Below are positions 1 through 9,653 of a stretch of DNA of 64,000 nucleotides, piece after piece. The DNA comes from Paragyromitra xinjiangensis (taxonomy: Eukaryota > Ascomycota > Pezizomycetes > Pezizales > Discinaceae). Every line of letters begins with the position of its first letter. Positions within the stretch are counted from its first letter, which is position 1. The DNA is taken from positions 1,240,001 through 1,304,000 of the forward strand of contig JBCAMK010000017.1 of assembly GCA_038503065.1 (NCBI GenBank). Reading direction: 5' to 3'. The position numbers and the translations under genes are program-made. The notes under the pieces are model-generated. The model made no database searches. It had not been told where the DNA came from and was given only the letters and a program-made list of their open reading frames with translations.

Positions 1-1411
1 TACAGAGATTGGAGACATACTCTGTACCGAAACCAACCATTTACCAACAATTCTGGAGAGGAGGAAAACTGCCCCCATAATCCTCGAAGAAATCTCGAAA
101 CTCACCACCTCACCTAGCAGTCCTGTAACCCAAACACCGCAATTTAGAAGGCAAAGAGCCCGCGCGCCTCAACCTCAAGAAGGGGCGGAAAAGCGCATGG
201 TTTTCTCTACAGCTCCCGACGAAACCCCAAAACTAGCTGCTTCCCACAAACCTGCCAACACGCCACCACAGCTGAAGAAAGAAGGATCCTCCGCATCTCA
301 AGAAATGGAGTATGTCATGGTTTTGTCTGGTAGCTTTTACGCCCCTCCAGGAACTTGAATACTTAGTGTTGATCGTGTGCCCTGGATTTTTGACCTCAAT
401 TACGAAAGCTCGAGAGTTGCTCCAGATCAACTTATCTTCTTATTTCCTGCAAAATTGTCTTTTATGCTTTCCCAAAAGGTTAGATACTTAGCGCCAACCT
501 TGTGCCCTAGATCCTTTTTACCCCAATTAGGAAAGCTCAAGGGTTGCCCTAGATCAACTTATCTTCCCATTTCCTACAAATTCAGTGAGATCGATTCCCG
601 TAACCCCCAACCCTACGTTTATACACAAGATTCCATCGAACATGGAGCAGATTTATGAAAGAAGTTTGCAGGAGCGAGCAAGGAAAGAGGAAAAGAGAGA
701 ATATGGAACTGAAATGGGGATTTGGGGGAACGAGTTTGAAATTACTAGACTATTCACGTTATCCCCGAGAACACGACCCATAGCTAAAATCATTAGGTGG
801 ATTTAGCAGATACCCGAATGGTGACATTTGGGTATACGTATTCCCTGGGCCAAAACCGTTGTGGTCGCCATGTGTCTTTCAGGCTTCACTGCAACGCACA
901 GCACGTTCGAAATTCCTCTGAACCCTCCCATGCTAAAAATACAAAACCCATTTGGGAATTTCTGTAACCTCGCCCACAGGCTATTTCTTAGATTTGAAAG
1001 GCGGTTATAAGTTCCTTTTGTCTATCAAGAATGTATTAGACTTAGTTTCAAATTTTTAGGGCACTTGGCGATTTTTATACTTTTTCCATATTTGTAAGGT
1101 TCTAGACGGGTACACCTTCTAGGTTTCCGAAACCATATAAAAATCAACACTAAACCAAACTGAGGTGCCAGACCCCATTCTCCTACATATCCGAGTCCTA
1201 GAGCCTGAGTTCTCAATTTTCATATTCGATTACATTCCTCCTTTATATTCCAAGCTATGAAAGAAGCGAGAACAGAGTCGATTGGGTTTGCATGAACGAA
1301 CGTAACACGGAACAGAAATGCGTGGGATGAAGTATATTATAAAGTTGAATAGACACCATATATTTATACAAGAAGCACAGCAGGATATCTACATCTACCC
1401 GCTCCACCAAT
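1..1411. other. Gene-free stretch downstream of the mS45 gene
   Basis: No coding region is supported here. Open frames are short, lack family similarity and mostly lack an ATG. The only structure seen is an imperfect direct duplication at 360-605, listed separately. The right part should contain the 3' untranslated region of the minus-strand gene that ends at 1412. Confidence 0.6.
360..605. repeat. Imperfect tandem duplication, period about 125 bp
   Basis: Two adjacent copies start with TACTTAG at 360 and 485. Both then carry a TGTGCCCT(G/A)GAT block, an AATTA(C/G)GAAAGCTC block and an AGATCAACTTATCTTC block in the same order. Differences are mainly substitutions. No coding potential is evident. 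It may be a local duplication or a transposon fragment. Confidence 0.6.
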
Positions 1412-2612
1412 CTACGCCACAAAGGTAGGAATCTTAACATGTCCCTTCTTCCTATCTGGAAACGGAAACCCATATCTATGTCCAACATGACCAGCCCTCG
1501 CCTCCTTCAGCCTCCACTTCCACCTCCCTTGCTCCACCACCTTCTCCTCCCTTGCTTTCCTCAAAGCTTCCTCCCTCTTCTTATCTTTCTGCTCCTGGGC
1601 TATCCTCTCCCTCTCTTCTCTCCTCTCGGTCATCTCTTGCTCAGATAGACCCTGAGCCCTCTCACGCTTGGCAATGACTAATTCCGGATGTGGAACCGCC
1701 TCATCAGCTGGTGGGAGACCAAACTCTTTCCCAGCATCCACACGCGTGTATTCACGTGATTCGGAGACGGAAACGAAGGCCTGACGAGAAGCGAGAGGGT
1801 GTGATGGGAGTTCTTGGATGTTTTCGTGGATTTCTTGTTGCTGGTATGGGGCGAGATGGGTGATTGGGAGCATACGCTCAAGAGCGGCCGTGAGGTAGTC
1901 GGATACGTGTTTACCCTGGGAGATACTGGTGGTTAGTAGGGATATAGTGGGTGTGATGGAGGGTTTATGTGATAGAAATGCGAAAAGGGGGGGTTGCTCA
2001 GATGGCCGTTCAATTGCTTAACCATTTTTAAGTCTTTAAGATTGATCATAAAAATTTGATGTTTCTCCTCATAGCAAAGGGGTAAAAACGAAAGGTGGAA
2101 GGAAAAAAACACAAACGATGATAGGATAAAAGAAATAAAGTACTCACGTTATCTACCCACTCCCTCTCAACAGCCTTCAATCTCACCACCGCTGCAACTC
2201 TCTCCAACCCCACACCAAGTTCAGCAGAAACCTGTCTAACACTCTTTCCCTGAATCTGAACCCTCTGATAAATCTCCTCCCGCATCCGATTACTCAAGAC
2301 CGGCTGGCTCTTGAACGCCCTATTGAAAGGATACGGCGTCACGAAAGCATTTTTATCCTTTGCAGGATCCTTTCGCTCCCATGTGAATTTATCGTAAGAT
2401 GCAAGATATTTTGGACCATCATCATCAGCCTGCTTGAAGGCGGCACCTGGACCATTGACCCAATTGAAGAAATCGCTTCGTTGTGATGACGCTTGGGGAG
2501 TCGATGTGAACCGACGGCTCTGGGTGAGAAGACATAATGAAGGAGGTGGAGAGGAGAGAGGGGTATGGGAGGATATAGAGGGGATTGGATTGTGCCGTAG
2601 TCGAGGAGGCAT
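1412..2612 (-). CDS. Mitochondrial small-subunit ribosomal protein mS45 (Bot1/Mrps35-like)
   Basis: Two exons on the minus strand, 2612-2148 and 1915-1412, separated by a 232-bp intron with donor GTGAGT and a CTACTAAC branch site near the acceptor; total 322 aa. The junction is phase 0 and joins a frame-continuous protein. Residues 1-38 look like a mitochondrial presequence rich in S, P and R, with a typical RRF-type processing site at 33-35. The core, about 48-157, has the block FFNWVNGPGAAFKQ followed by SQPVLS and a helix-turn-helix-like SVRQVSAELGVGLERVAAVV. This pattern is that of the fungal Bot1p / 'eukaryotic mitochondrial regulator' family, a component of the mitoribosomal small subunit needed for mitochondrial translation. 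Residues 239-280 are a charged probable coiled coil. The neighbouring genes are not functionally linked. Family assignment is from memory of the conserved block and was not searched. Confidence 0.85.
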
Positions 2613-3541
2613 TGTGGATTGGACAAGTTGCGGGGAATATGAAGTCGGATTTTGTGGGATGCAAGAATTTTCGTAGCCCCGGGTAACTACGAGTCACTAT
2701 ACAAAGTCTTGGCACTGTGGGATTTTATTAGTTTCCGCACACTTTATTCCATATCTCTCTATTAGTACTAGATCTCGTTCTATTTACCTAACCCCTTCAG
2801 CCTTGTCTACATGCTTCTCTTAATCTTTCTTCAATTCAGTCTTTACTCTCCTCCGTGCCTCTTCACATACGATCACTCGCCATTTAATACTAACGTTGTT
2901 GTAATATTGGAGCATGTGGGAGGAATAGAAGACTCGATTGCTTGCTTGCCAGAGGTGGGCACACGGCCCCTATCTAAATAGCTCTCTCGGGTGCCCGAGT
3001 GCCCGTGTGCTCGGGTACCTGTCTCTCAATCATTTCCGACCCCGAAGCCACGTCCCATTAGGAAGCATCTCCAACAAACGTTAGGAATAAATTCCACCTA
3101 ACCCATGCGTACGGCGAATCCATAAAACAGATAATTCACCAGCACATCTCAGCCCCTAAAAATTTACTACCAGAGACAGCTTCCTAAAGTTTGTAGACCT
3201 AGCGTATAAACCAAACACCCACTAGTAGTGGAATCCAGCGCCCTGCCATGATTAAAGCCAGGTCAGCACTGGGTGGAGAATAGATAAAGAACTTATCGGA
3301 GATTATCTCTCGTTTTTCCCGTCGAGAGACAGCGAGTGATATCTTGTGATGCAGTCAGTCTATTAGGGTTTCTTGATATATATTCAGCATTAGGAGAGCA
3401 ATTCTTCCAAAAATCTTCCGCTCACCCTGAGTGTTTGAGTAAATCTACTATTCCGCCCACTACCAAAACATGCACCAAGAAAAGACCAAAGAACCAAACC
3501 AACTTTTTATACACATTAAGCACCACAAAACACCCAATCCC
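2613..3541. other. Intergenic region between mS45 and RPF1
   Basis: No gene is supported. The left end is the promoter side of the minus-strand mS45 gene; the right end is the 3' flank of RPF1. It holds an inverted repeat at 2990-3019 with arms GGTGCCCGAG and CTCGGGTACC (one mismatch) around a GC-rich 10-base loop. Confidence 0.55.
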
Positions 3542-4723
3542 CTACAACTGAAACTTCTTCCTATCTTTATCCATCCCCCCTTTCCACTCCCACTCAACCC
3601 CCTCCTTCACACCCCTCTCCACCCTCCTCAACTTCAACGTGAACTGCGGCCCCAGTTCCTGCAACCCCACTTTAATCGGAATACTCTCATCCCCTTTACT
3701 CCCATTCCCACCATCCTTCCCTCCGTCCTCCAGTCCATAACCCACCGGCTTCTCACTATCCCTCTTATCCCTGAAAACATACCGATGTCGTCTAAAAAAG
3801 ACATAATCCCTCTGATTATGCAACGTGACGACCTGCCGTCCGTTAAACTCCGGCTGGCGCGGGAACATCGACTGGAACAAACCAGCCGTGACGCGTCCCA
3901 GCGGGGTCAAGAAATTATTCAAGATCAGCTCGGGGGTATGGGAAGTTGGTTTACCATGACCACGGATGCGCTGGGGCGGGACATAGTTCGTCAGTGAGAA
4001 GTGGAAGGTAGGGCCTGCAGGGAGGACGATGATGGTTAGCGCGTTGATGAGTTTGCGGTCTTCATTGACGACGATGACGTGTGTGAAGGGGTCTCGTGGG
4101 GCGGTGGGGGATGCGGCGAAGTTGCAGATTTCCTTGATGGAGAATTTGGAGCCGCGGCCGCGGGGGATGTAGGTGGAGTTTGGGAAGAGGTGGGTTAGTT
4201 CCTCGGCGGGTTTGTGGATGTGGCAGTTTCTGGAGGTGGTGATGAGGATTTGGGGGGTGGAGGTTGTGGTTGAGAGGGTGGGGAAGAGGGATTGGGTTTC
4301 CTCGGATTCAGCTTTTGAGGATTGTTCTTTTTCTCGGTCTTCGAGGATTCGAGATTCAGGCGGTTCGACGGCCTCTGGTGCAGCGTCTTCGATCCCGGTG
4401 TCTGAGTCGTCTTTTTTCTGCTTCTTCCGTGTTGAGGCCTCGGGAGTGTCTTCCTCTCGACGTCCTGGAATCGCACCCTCGACTCGCTCGTCCCAGACTC
4501 GCTTCCGTTCTATCGTCGCGGGGATATTCTTCTTTACACGATCCTCGCGCAGCGTTGGGTCCCTGTCTTCGGCCTTTTTGCGCTCGAAGCGTTCAGACCG
4601 CTTCTGGGAGGCGAGGGCGGACTTGAGTCGCACATTGTGGGATTGACGGTGCAGTTTATTGGGGATTGTAAAAGTGCGCGATGTAGCCTGCGAGGTGGAA
4701 GTTTTCTTAACCTGACGACCCAT
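3542..4723 (-). CDS. RPF1: Ribosome production factor 1 (Brix-domain protein, 60S biogenesis)
   Basis: Single exon encoding 393 aa from the ATG at 4723. An in-frame longer reading to 4897 exists, but the MGRQVKK start fits the basic N-terminus expected of the family, and the longer version would occupy most of the divergent promoter. Residues 1-150 are charged and low-complexity with many K/R/E, typical of a nucleolar protein. The Brix domain begins at about 157 with PQILITTSRN. It continues through FPNSTYIPRGRGSKFSIKEIC, INALTIIVLPAGPTFHFSLTNY and HTPELILNNF, to the C-terminal Brix segment RDYVFFRRHRYVF near 305-320. Rpf1 acts in pre-60S assembly and ITS2/27S processing in the nucleolus. It is divergent from PWP1, another ribosome-biogenesis gene, 186 bp apart. 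The yeast protein is shorter; the extra length is the acidic and basic N-terminal region. Confidence 0.9.
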   Translation of the reverse strand: MGRQVKKTSTSQATSRTFTIPNKLHRQSHNVRLKSALASQKRSERFERKKAEDRDPTLREDRVKKNIPATIERKRVWDERVEGAIPGRREEDTPEASTRKKQKKDDSDTGIEDAAPEAVEPPESRILEDREKEQSSKAESEETQSLFPTLSTTTSTPQILITTSRNCHIHKPAEELTHLFPNSTYIPRGRGSKFSIKEICNFAASPTAPRDPFTHVIVVNEDRKLINALTIIVLPAGPTFHFSLTNYVPPQRIRGHGKPTSHTPELILNNFLTPLGRVTAGLFQSMFPRQPEFNGRQVVTLHNQRDYVFFRRHRYVFRDKRDSEKPVGYGLEDGGKDGGNGSKGDESIPIKVGLQELGPQFTLKLRRVERGVKEGVEWEWKGGMDKDRKKFQL

Positions 4724-4909
4724 TGGAGCGGTGTGGAGAGAGCTGGAGATAAGTTGGTGGGATTCCCGTGCTGGGATTTTTGCTGTGAGGTTGGAGTTTT
4801 CGTGCCAAGGATGCGGCGTGGGATGGAAATCTTGGCGTGCATTCCCCACTATAACTTTTATTTTTTCTCGGTGGGAAGAACGAGGATCGGAAAACACAAC
4901 GATACAGCA
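4724..4909. promoter_or_regulatory. Bidirectional promoter between RPF1 and PWP1
   Basis: The 186 bp between the RPF1 start codon (minus strand) and the PWP1 start codon (plus strand) must hold both core promoters and both 5' leaders. I see no clear TATA box for either gene. The pairing of two nucleolar ribosome-biogenesis genes suggests shared regulation, which is inference. Confidence 0.6.
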
Positions 4910-6650
4910 ATGATTACAGCGACAACTTGGGTGCCGAAGGGCTTTGCGGCTCAGTTTCCGAAGCGGGTGGATGTTACTGAAGAGGAATTCGAGAGGATTG
5001 CGGATCTGGCACGGTTACAGCTTGAAGATGCCCAAGAAGATCTAGACGATGCGCGAGCTGAAGCAGGGGAAGATGGAGATGGAGAGGGTAGAAGTAAGGA
5101 GAAGAAAAAGGCGATGAAGGCAGCTGCGCAATTGAAGGACACGGAGGAGAATGAGAAAGATAAAGAAGAGTGAGCGTTCTGCTCAACTATCGTGAACTTG
5201 AAGCTAATTACACCAGAATCGACGATGATCTCAAAGAATACGACCTTGAGAACTACGACGAGCCCACAGAAGAAGAGAAAACCGCAGGAGAAAGTGAGAA
5301 TCCCCCAACTCCCCTCCAAGAACCACAGCTAACCCCCCTCCAGCAATGGGAATGTTCGGCAACATCAAAGGTCTTGCCTTCTACCAACCCGGCGAAATAG
5401 ACCCCTACATAACAATGAACGAACAAGACGAACAAGAAGACCGCGAAGAACTCCAAATCCTCCCCACCGACAACCTCCTCATCGCCGCCAAATCCGAAGA
5501 CGACGTCTGCCACCTCGAAATCTACGTCTACGAAGACGACTCCGACAACCTCTACGTCCACCACGACATCATGCTCCCCGCCATCCCCCTCTGCGTCGAA
5601 TGGCTCGACATCCCCGTCGGAACCCACCTCACCAACACCTCCGACTCCCGCGGCAACTACGTAGCCGTAGGCACCATGGACCCAGACATCGAGATCTGGG
5701 ACCTCGACACAGTCGACACCCTCTACCCCAACGCCATCCTCGGCGCCCCCGCCTCCTCCAAAAAGAAAAAACCAAAACGCAAATCCCAAAAACCAAACCA
5801 AACCCACCACGTCGACGCCATCCTCGCCCTCTCCAGTAACCGCCAACACCGCAACCTCCTCGCCTCAGCCTCAGCTGACAAGTCCGTAAAACTCTGGGAC
5901 CTAAACACCACCAAATGCGCTAAATCCTACTCCCACCACACCGACAAAGTCTGCGCTCTCGCATGGCACCCACGCGACTCAACAACCCTTTTATCCGGCT
6001 CCTACGACCGCACCGTTGTCTGGGCCGATATGCGCGCGCCAGACGCCTCCGTCCCGCGGTGGGGCGTCGAGAGCGATGTCGAAGACATACGTTGGGACCC
6101 GCATGATAGTCACTTCTTCTACGTCTCGACCGAAAACGGGATAATCCATTTCTTTGACACCCGAACACTACCGTCCTCGCCTGCGGCTTCGAAACCGGTG
6201 TGGACCCTACAGGCTCATGATAAGAGCGTAAGTACGTTTGATGTCTCGCCGATTATACCGGGTTTCTTGGTTTCTGGGTCGTTGGATAAGACGGTGAAGT
6301 TGTGGAATACGCAGACGGAGATGGGGGGACCGTCGATGGTTGCGTCGAGGGATCTGGGCGTCGGGAAGGTGTTTTCGACAAGGTTTGCGCCGGATAAGGA
6401 GGTTGGGTTTAGACTGGCTGTTGCAGGGAGTAAGGGGATTGTGACGGTGTGGGATACGAGTACGAATGCGGGGGTGAGAAGAGTGTTTGCAGGGAGGGTG
6501 GCGGAGGTTGTGGATTTGGCTGGGGAGGTGGAGGAGAGGGTTGTGGCCGTTGAGAGTAGTGGGGAGAGTGAAAGTGAGGAGGAGGGCGGGGTGGAGGTTA
6601 GTGAGAAAGGCCCGGATGGGTGGGAGAGTATGGATGAGGAGGAGGGGTGA
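4910..6650 (+). CDS. PWP1: Periodic tryptophan protein 1 homolog (WD40 ribosome-biogenesis factor)
   Basis: Three exons: 4910-5169, 5217-5293 and 5344-6650, total 547 aa. Intron 1 is 47 bp (GTGAGC, acceptor CACCAG) and intron 2 is 50 bp (GTGAGA, branch GCTAAC, acceptor TCCAG). Both junctions keep frame and restore the family block TMGMFGNIKGL followed by DPYIT. The N-terminus MITATTWVPKG is typical of Pwp1, and the acidic helical region after residue 25 precedes the repeats. WD units are visible as SASADKSVKLWDL, LSGSYDRTVVWADM, SGSLDKTVKLWNT and AGSKGIVTVWDT. The C-terminus is acidic and ends in EEEG. Pwp1 acts in pre-rRNA processing and 60S maturation in the nucleolus. Length is close to the yeast protein. 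It shares a promoter with RPF1. Confidence 0.92.
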
Positions 6651-7757
6651 GTTTGAAGGGGATTGTCAGTGTATATACTTAATTGGTTAGGTAGATCAAA
6701 AGTTTGGTTTTCTCTTTTACTGGCTGGAGCCAAGACGTGCGTCATATGATATCACTCGTCGTTTCAAATAGGTGCATGTTCACCCATCCACCTCCCTATT
6801 CAGAAAGAGAGTAGAATACCACATCTGGTGTAAAAATCTAGTCCAAAACGGCAGTGATCAAATAACGGCAGTAGGAATACAGTCATATAATATCACTCAC
6901 AAATACCCTAAGCCCTATAGAAGCGAAGAATGTAAGCCCTCTTTCCGAAGAAAAATACCCATAAACCACAAGCCACGAACCACATACAAACCACACGATC
7001 ATAGCATCCACCTAAACCAAGAATCACAAACAAACCGCAAAAGCCGTGAGACAACGACTCAAAATCGCCAAATATTCCAACTCCAGCCATCGCGCCAAGA
7101 ATCAGATCCTCAAAATACATCTACCGACTCCAAATCTATATCTATGACCTCTTGATACTCCTTGGGTAGGAACACCTAAACCTCCGAGGTTCATCTAAAC
7201 CTGCAGCTACCCTAGGCGAAACGGGGGTTCAAATCTAGCCAATTAGATAATGGTTGGGCGTTCCACCCAAGACATACAGCACCTTATTGGCGATGGTTGG
7301 GTTAACGGCATTGTCTCACTTACCAGTTTGGCAAGAAATGGTACGATGCAACAGAAATAATAGTCACCCAAACTCAATCCCATTGGTTGATAAGTTCACT
7401 TTTCCTATAGCACTCCTTGATAGGTAGACACGAGGCTAATTAATATTTGTGCTACAACACCAATCACGCGTAGATGCCCTCATAGCCAATAAGAAAGTCC
7501 CACAAAGTCAGGCTTATTTGGTCATGAGATCTCACTCGTGACTTACGAGACATCTCGTGCGACGCCCGACAACCTTTCGCTTTGCCAAACTACACATCTA
7601 AATATAACTGACCGGACCAAGTTATTTGAAAAAGCTCTCACTCAATTACCAACAGAGCGTAAGGCAGAACTTTCACTCTTAGAATATCACATTGTCACTA
7701 GGAAGTCACGTCAAACACGAGAAAAGAACACCCAGAAAAGTTTTTTTCTAAAAATAC
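6651..7757. other. Gene-free stretch after PWP1
   Basis: This holds the PWP1 3' untranslated region. The rest is A-rich sequence without a supported gene. Open frames here have no conserved pattern or splice continuation that I can see. Confidence 0.5.
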
Positions 7758-7800
7758 AAGACCGAGAGCCAATTCCCTATGGGAATCGGCTCTCGATCTT
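7758..7800. repeat. Near-perfect hairpin at the edge of a GC-rich island
   Basis: Two 20-bp arms, 7758-7777 and 7781-7800, are reverse complements at 18 of 20 positions around a 3-base loop. The core is CGAGAGCC...GGCTCTCG. The two mismatches are transition-type. It sits exactly where A-rich DNA gives way to the C-rich island, so it may mark an element boundary. Confidence 0.7.
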
Positions 7801-8110
7801 CAACGCCACCTTTACCGCGGCCTTTACTCCCCTCGAACTCTCCCCCCCCCCGACCTCTCCGTGCCGACTGCACCGGAGGGCCCTCCTCCGGCACTGCTTC
7901 GCCCTACGGCGAGCCTTCTCCACCAACCTCTCCCCCCTTTTCCCCAGCCCCCCGGAGACCCCAGCCCCTCGAGCCTTTCGAGCAGCCATCTTGGCTGCCT
8001 TATAGGCCCGGGAGGCAGCCCTCACTACCCGCCTCTCCAATACCCCCCACTCAATCTTCCACAACTCCCTCCAGGTCACCCTCCTCAACCACCAATCGTG
8101 GTGGCGTTTC
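7777..8110. other. GC-rich, strand-asymmetric island with a long open frame
   Basis: The plus strand is dominated by C runs, in contrast to A/T-rich flanks. On the minus strand, 8223-7777 is open for about 148 codons and reads as a very basic R/A/K-rich peptide, but it lacks an ATG near its start (it begins with GTG). I do not recognise the product. It could be the remnant of a transposon reading frame or simply GC-biased non-coding DNA. Confidence 0.4.
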
Positions 8111-8162
8111 GAGGTGTGGCCAAGCCGGCCACACCTCCTTCCAGTGGCACTCCTGTAGCCAC

Positions 8163-8903
8163 ACCGGTAGAGAGCCCGGTTCCTCGGAAGGCCTATAGCC
8201 TCCTGATGGCTCAGGGATACCACCAGGATCCATCAAGTACTTGTACGAATACCCGTACAAGTCGGGCCAAGGATACTCGTACAAATACTTATATAAGCTT
8301 TGATGGGATACTCGTACAGTGATGTAGCTGCAGGTTTTGGATGCAAACGGGAGCAGCGGCTGAGACGTTTGTAGGTATTCGGTATCCGACACGTACGGTT
8401 GATAAGCACAATAGTAGGCTCGATGGCTCGATAAACTATGTAGGCACAACAGAGTTAGTGTGACATCTGACACAAAGAAAAGAAATACTGTACGCACCCA
8501 AATCTACCATACCGGTAGAGATCCCGGTTCCTCGGAAGGTCTATAGCCTTCCTGGCGGCTCAGGGATACCACCAGGATCCATCAAGTACTCGTACGAATA
8601 CCCGTATAAGTCGGGCCAAGGATACTCGTACAAATACCTATGCAAGTATTACCAAGAATACCCGTACAGGTACTTGTACAAACCTTGATGGGATGCTCGT
8701 ACAGTACTGGTGTAGCAGCAGAGGATGGGGAGGAGCCGCCGAGATATTCGTAGGTACTCGTGCAGTTTGTGGTTGAAGAGGATGGTGAAATCGATGGTGA
8801 AATCGATGAGATGATGGTCATCGGTAGACGATGATGCAAGTGCAACAGAGTTGGTGCGTCATCTGACACGAAGAAAAGAAGTAAACATTGCACGTGCCCA
8901 AAT
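8163..8903. repeat. Tandem segmental duplication, period 348 bp, with GTAC-rich sub-repeats
   Basis: Copy A starts at 8163 and copy B at 8511, both with ACCGGTAGAGA(G/T)CCCGGTTCC. Both continue through a CAGGGATACCACCAGGATCC block, a GTAC-rich run, a GATGGGAT(A/G)CTCGTACAGT block, and end with CATCTGACAC(A/G)AAGAAAAG and a (A/T)GCCCAAAT-like tail. The GTAC-rich run is built of units such as ACTTGTAC and CCGTACAAGT, which can pair into hairpins. The minus strand of this run reads as a tyrosine-rich peptide in one frame (YKYLYEYPWPDLYGYSYKY), but I do not think it is a gene. Confidence 0.75.
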
Positions 8904-8929
8904 ATGTTAGCACTTAAGGAAATACCATA

Positions 8930-9583
8930 CCTAAGCGAGTTAATCATACTATGGTGAGCAGCCTCTCCCAACCCACCCGGTGAAAACGTACATGTAGTTC
9001 TCCCCAGGAGAAATGTGAAAGAACCGGCGGATTTGCTCAAATCATGAAGGAAGAAAAATGGTGGGTAGGCTGAAGACTACCATGGCGTCAATAGTCTGGG
9101 ATTGAAGGGGGCTGACAAATTCCCATGTAGATGATAATACCAATCCAACATTGCATCTTGCCACTTGTGACCTCTACCCAAGCCCTCCCGCCATCTCTCA
9201 TCTTCTCTGCATACAGATTTGTATTTCTTACCATGGTGTCAAGTAGGTCGTCATCAAAAGCAATCTGAAGATATGGATTGGCTCAACCGCATCTAATTGA
9301 CTAAGCGCAGGTGAGAGATTGTTGTAGGCCGAGTGTAATGAGACTGAGTGCTGTATAGGCTGAAAAATGGAGGGTCTGGTGACATGGCGGGAAGGGGGGT
9401 GGGTTTAGAAGTGGCCTTCATAGCTTTAACCGCGCTCTCGGCGGCCGAGTGATTTTTCATGATTTCCACGTTGCTAGCTTTTGGCTTTTGTTTAGGTTTA
9501 CTAGAAGATGGTGGCTCTTTAGAGAGTAAAGGCTCATGGTAGGAGAGGTTTGGTCTTTGTGTGCGCAGTTCTCTACCAGCCAT
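8930..9583 (-). pseudogene. Relic piggyBac-type transposase (DDE_Tnp_1_7-like N-terminal part)
   Basis: The minus strand contains pieces of a fungal piggyBac-type transposase in several frames. One open frame from the ATG at 9583 (MAGRELRTQ..., 96 codons, good CACCATGG context) may be its N-terminus. After it, in another frame, comes LSQLDAVEPIHIFRLL (about 9305-9258). Then, in a third frame, FDDDLLDTMVRNTNLYAEKM and WIGIIIYMGI (9258-9091) lead to PDY and a stop at 9090-9088, where the family has PDYW. FEQIRRFFHISP follows in another frame just after a stop at 9044-9042. The two stops fit TGG to TGA and CGA to TGA changes, as expected from RIP or simple C/T decay. No intact catalytic DDE region is visible. 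The true right boundary and any TTAA target sites were not found. Confidence 0.7.
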
Positions 9584-9645
9584 GGTGACTTGTTACCGGA
9601 TGAGTAGGTGTTTGTATGAGGAATTGAGGTCCTCTCTTGTATGGG

Positions 9646-9653
9646 TTTTTATA
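9646..9653 (-). promoter_or_regulatory. TATA-like box upstream of the relic transposase start
   Basis: TATAAAAA on the minus strand lies 63 nt upstream of the ATG at 9583, which itself has a strong start context (ACCATGG). This is a plausible old promoter of the broken element. Confidence 0.35.

Noticed and set aside
4173..4646. 157-codon plus-strand frame
   Set aside because: Antisense to RPF1; its S/R-rich composition mirrors the K/E-rich coding strand.
5253..5849. 198-codon minus-strand frame rich in V, G and D
   Set aside because: Shadow of the PWP1 coding sequence with its C-rich third positions.
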